Positions 60,501-64,000 of a stretch of 64,000 nt of DNA are shown piece after piece. Numbering within the stretch: position 1 is the first letter of the stretch; the number at the start of each line of letters is the position of its first letter. Both the position numbers and the translations under genes were made by a program. The notes beneath the pieces are model-generated. The model worked only from the letters and a program-made list of their open reading frames with translations, was not told where the DNA came from and did not search any database. The stretch is from Hetaerina americana (lineage: Eukaryota > Arthropoda > Insecta > Odonata > Calopterygidae), in contig JAKTNV010000014.1 in the NCBI GenBank assembly GCA_022747635.1, positions 9,621,110 to 9,685,109 of the forward strand. Direction: 5' to 3'.

Positions 60501-63500
60501 ACGGTTTGCTGCGATAAAGCATGAGTTGTACTGGCAGGAACAGCGATAATTGCTCCATGGCTAAATGTGGAACAATGTATCTCAGATAGAAGATATGTCT
60601 GTTTCTCAGTGAAGTGGGTGCAAACCTGCCTTATTGCAGTGGGACGGCCTTTTAACGTAATAATGTCTTGCGAGTCGAGCAGGGTAACGAGAAACTACAT
60701 CGACCCTATTGCAATTGCGATGAATTTCAATGTTTTGGTATGGGTTCCCTCTACAAGATGAGAGAATGGCTTACACTATTATTAATATTTTATTTTGCTT
60801 TCCATACGTTTAATTATTTTTCATTCCATTAGGTACTAGTGGTATCAAGTACAACCATAGAGCAAATATTGGTAGCAAGCGCAACCATTTAGCAACTCCA
60901 GTTCGTCTTAAAGTTTGCTAAGTCAACAAACACCATTACTAAATACGGAAAAAACAAGAATTCAGGACCATAGAATGAATCAAAGTCACAATAGCTGCAT
61001 TAAAAAATGCTCATGTTCACCCACTCAGGCGGTAAAAATAGACAACTAAAATGTCTTCCTACACTTTAACACGCTATTATTTATATTTAGAATATATATA
61101 AATAACCCGAAAATTAAAATATACAATAGTTTTTATTATTTGATATTCATCTACAAAAGCAAGGTATAAATGATATTTTCAGTAGAAAATGTAATTTTAA
61201 AGAGGTGATATCCATCGATCTTTGCAACGCAAGACTAAAAAAATTAAGACCTCTTCCATCTATTCTCCCAGAAAACCATGTTGAAATGCATGTGTTTCTG
61301 GATGAGAAAGATGTAACTAAATCAGTGTTTCCCGAGATTTTTTATAAAGAAATCCATCTTTGCTGATATTCCTCGATCAAAATTGTGAATGTAATGAAAA
61401 ATGAATAAAAGAGAAATCCATAAGACTCCCGACAACGGGGGAAAATGAGACGACTCATTAAAAATGTCCTGATAGACGTACAGGGGTATTATCCTTTCAA
61501 ATACCGATTCCACCTTCAGCAACGTACACATTTCCTTTTGCAAGTGACTTGGTGCGTGAAGATCGGCAGAATTCTCCAAGTCTCCTCCAACCGGATGTCT
61601 CCCTCGGTGGTTATTTTTTTAACTTTCGCACAGCTTCGACCGTGTACCAACCTCTTACCCTCGACAAAATAAAGAAGAGCGCTAAGTGGAACCGGAACGG
61701 CTTCAAAATTAGAAACTCTGGAGCCGTTTTTGGAACCAATTTATATCCTCTACGCTAGATTCAAAAACAAACTGCCCTCAAACCTTTTAATTTCGCAATC
61801 TTCTCCAGCCAAATAAAAAGAATATATATTGACCTCTCAGCTCGCCTCTCGACTTTTGGAGGAGGAAAAAAATTCGGGATGAGTGCAGCATAATTGAACC
61901 TGGGACCAAAAGGACGATAATGTTGTTCGGCGAGCTCAAATAAAAGTAAGGTTTCAGCCAAAGCTCTCATCTATATTTTTATCATCAGTTAAGATTCAAT
62001 TCGCTTCTACCTTTCCTTTTACAATATTAATAAATTCTAGTTTATTTTAAATCTCACCAAAATAAAAATCCGTGTCAAGGATTTTAATTTCGCAGAGCAC
62101 TTAAGTTCACTCACGAACACCTTTAGGGGAGTTTGCGAAGCCACAGTATGAGAATCCTCAAGGGTCCAAAGTAGGGCAATCATTCATCCGTAAGCGGAGC
62201 TTCTACACCAACGCCCTTCTAGTATTATTGGTCAGCTGAGATCATTAAACCGCACCACGATTTGAATACGTGGTATTTAAGCTCACTTCGACTCCCGGAT
62301 TCGTGACCATGTTTTCCATCCCACATTATTCCCTCTCAAGTTTCTTAATCAGGAAACTGAATCGTGAAAGATATTTCCGATACTTTGGTGGCAAAATGTG
62401 TCCCGTGTGTACTGGAGTCTAGTGGATGACAGCCAGTATATAGGAAGAATAAATACACACCTACGATATTCGTATATTACCTCAAATAATAAAGACCCAA
62501 CTACTCCAATATTTGGCAAATATCACCAAGGAATCTATGCAAAGAGTTTAATCCATTGAAATTCATAATAATAGCGTTTTCCGCACTGGAATTACCAAAA
62601 TTCTCTCTAAAAAAGGCCATCTTTAACATGGTCTCTCATGTAACATGATGCAGATGTCTTGAGTTAAAAATGATATTTAAAAAATTGATGAATTACTTAT
62701 TTTTTCGAAGCCAATCTCTGAAATTAATTGAAATCGTTTTTGTTAAAACATATGGCTTTCCAAGTTACGCCTGGAAAAATTAATGCTTCAACGCTTCAGT
62801 GTTATCTAATTTTTCGCCGCGAAGTGAAAACTGCTGCCTCGCCTTTTCTGATGTGATTTTCGTTTTGAATTTAAAGCGGGCTGTTTATTATTATTGTCAA
62901 AACAATGTATCATATTTATACCATATTAGGTACATACCAGAACTGATTTCCAAGATATGGCCATGAAACATTAGCGCTTTAAATCTAATGACAGTGGAAC
63001 CAATAAAAGAAATCAAATACAAACGAGAAACAGCAAGTGATTTTCACGACTAGTTCTTAAATCTCTTGCATTAAGAAAGCATGAACACAATAGTCATGAA
63101 TTTTTTGAGTTTTCTAAAAACTTTTAAATTCATTCAATTCCTTTACTCTCGCAATACTAAAAGAAATAAATTAGTAGGATGAAAAAAAATTAAAGTTAGC
63201 ATCTCCTTCGGATGTCTTTTTAAACATTTCTCACTTTAGAAAGCGCTGCAATATATAAGGCAACGCCGTAATGAACTGAAAATGTCTTTATCAGCTTAAC
63301 TTGTATACCCTACAAGTTTAAATTTAGTCACTATCCATTTTAGCGTATTTTATAAATTACTTTTCATCAGCATACAAGTTTAATCTAAATAATTTACATA
63401 ATGAAGATGATACAGGATCATTAAAATAGGACTCATCTCTATACATTAATACAACTACAATAGTACCTCGATCGTCAATCCCCAGCTAACTCCAGTTATT

Positions 63501-64000
63501 ATTTCATGAATAAATTACTCCTAGATTACAAGGATTAGAATCAACGGGAAGAATGCACAAAACGTGGGCAGGGTTTTACGTTCAGGCGTTCAGAGTAATT
63601 TCAGAATGCCAACGTACTTCTTTATAATGTTAAATTGGAACGCAACTGGCATTCCGAGAAATCAGAATGCCCTTTTGGCTTCCCTGTTGACTTCTCAAAT
63701 TATTTTCTGGAATTTAGTTTGTGATGTAGAGATTTTACACTTAGTTCCTTGCATGGACCGCCAATGAAGGGCGACAGAAATTCCACCGTCGAGTGTGAGT
63801 TTGCTTGGCGTAATTTCACCAAGAAAGGTTCGTCCATTGATACTGCCACCCGTTCTCTTTCCGTCCTTCCCGTTTTCCCATGATACTAAGCGCTGAACGC
63901 TCCCACGTTTCTTGATTGCCTAAAAATTTGCTTTTGATGTTGAATCTCTATTGCCTTACGACTCCGATAGAATGCACTAACATTTTTATCATATCACACT
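57511..64000. other. Long unassigned stretch to the window end
   Basis: A moderately GC-rich patch at 57700-57910 includes GGTGGTTTCCCGTTGCC and looks like part of a dispersed repeat, but I cannot name it. At 59967-59990 there are three copies of a CCCTAC-containing decamer. All frames are short (64-85 codons) and unrecognised, and most have antisense twins. No RNA gene or named transposon was found. Confidence 0.45.

Noticed and set aside
1..64000. CRISPR arrays, bacterial operons, prophage or integron structures
   Set aside because: No regularly spaced direct repeats and no compact gene series. All recognised elements are eukaryotic transposons.
1..64000. A previously undescribed biological system
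   Set aside because: Reading both strands gave only transposon relics, repeats and putative regulatory motifs. Nothing forms a coherent new gene set that I could support.

Overview
This window looks like eukaryotic, probably arthropod (insect-like), non-coding DNA. It is AT-rich and has no operons, no compact gene packing and no ribosome-binding sites. It carries mariner and non-LTR retrotransposon relics, tRNA-derived SINEs and long microsatellites. I found no host protein-coding gene, functional tRNA, rRNA or CRISPR array that I can support. The species cannot be fixed from the sequence alone.

Layout. 1-5.7 kb holds no recognised gene; it has purine-rich stretches and a GC-rich island near 3.2-3.8 kb. 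5,708-7,038 (-) is an almost complete mariner transposon whose transposase is broken by one apparent 1-bp deletion. 7-12.8 kb is unassigned. 12.8-14.25 kb (-) is a decayed non-LTR retrotransposon of CR1/Jockey-like character. 14.27-15.5 kb (+) holds two pieces of a different, RTE-like retrotransposon. 17.7-17.9 kb (-) is a tRNA-derived SINE. 18,237-19,667 (+) is a second, older mariner with a young foldback MITE inside it. 20.0-20.5 kb is a GC-rich, promoter-like island. 21.8 kb (+) begins with a 5' end nearly identical to that of the first mariner. 22-39 kb is mostly unassigned, apart from a CGATA-motif cluster with CRE/X-box-like sites at 32.5-33.2 kb and GC-rich islands.

39.3-40.5 kb (-) is another RTE-like reverse transcriptase relic. 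41-44.3 kb has two C-rich/CpG-containing islands, one with a (TC)n tract. 48.2-48.7 kb (-) and 57.1-57.5 kb (+) are two more mariner-type pseudogenes of separate lineages, both internally deleted. 51.07-51.5 kb is a long (AT)n microsatellite running directly into a tRNA-derived SINE. 53.6-55.2 kb (+) is an RTE-like element that keeps both endonuclease and reverse transcriptase remnants. 55.6-56.3 kb is a purine-rich island. 57.5-64 kb is unassigned.

The recognisable parts do not form a pathway. They are layers of selfish DNA of different ages: at least four transposase lineages and at least two retrotransposon lineages. Nothing here shows a new biological system. The observations most worth checking are the near-intact mariner and its 5'-end relative, the nested MITE, the CGATA cluster, and the recurring strand-asymmetric GC-rich islands.
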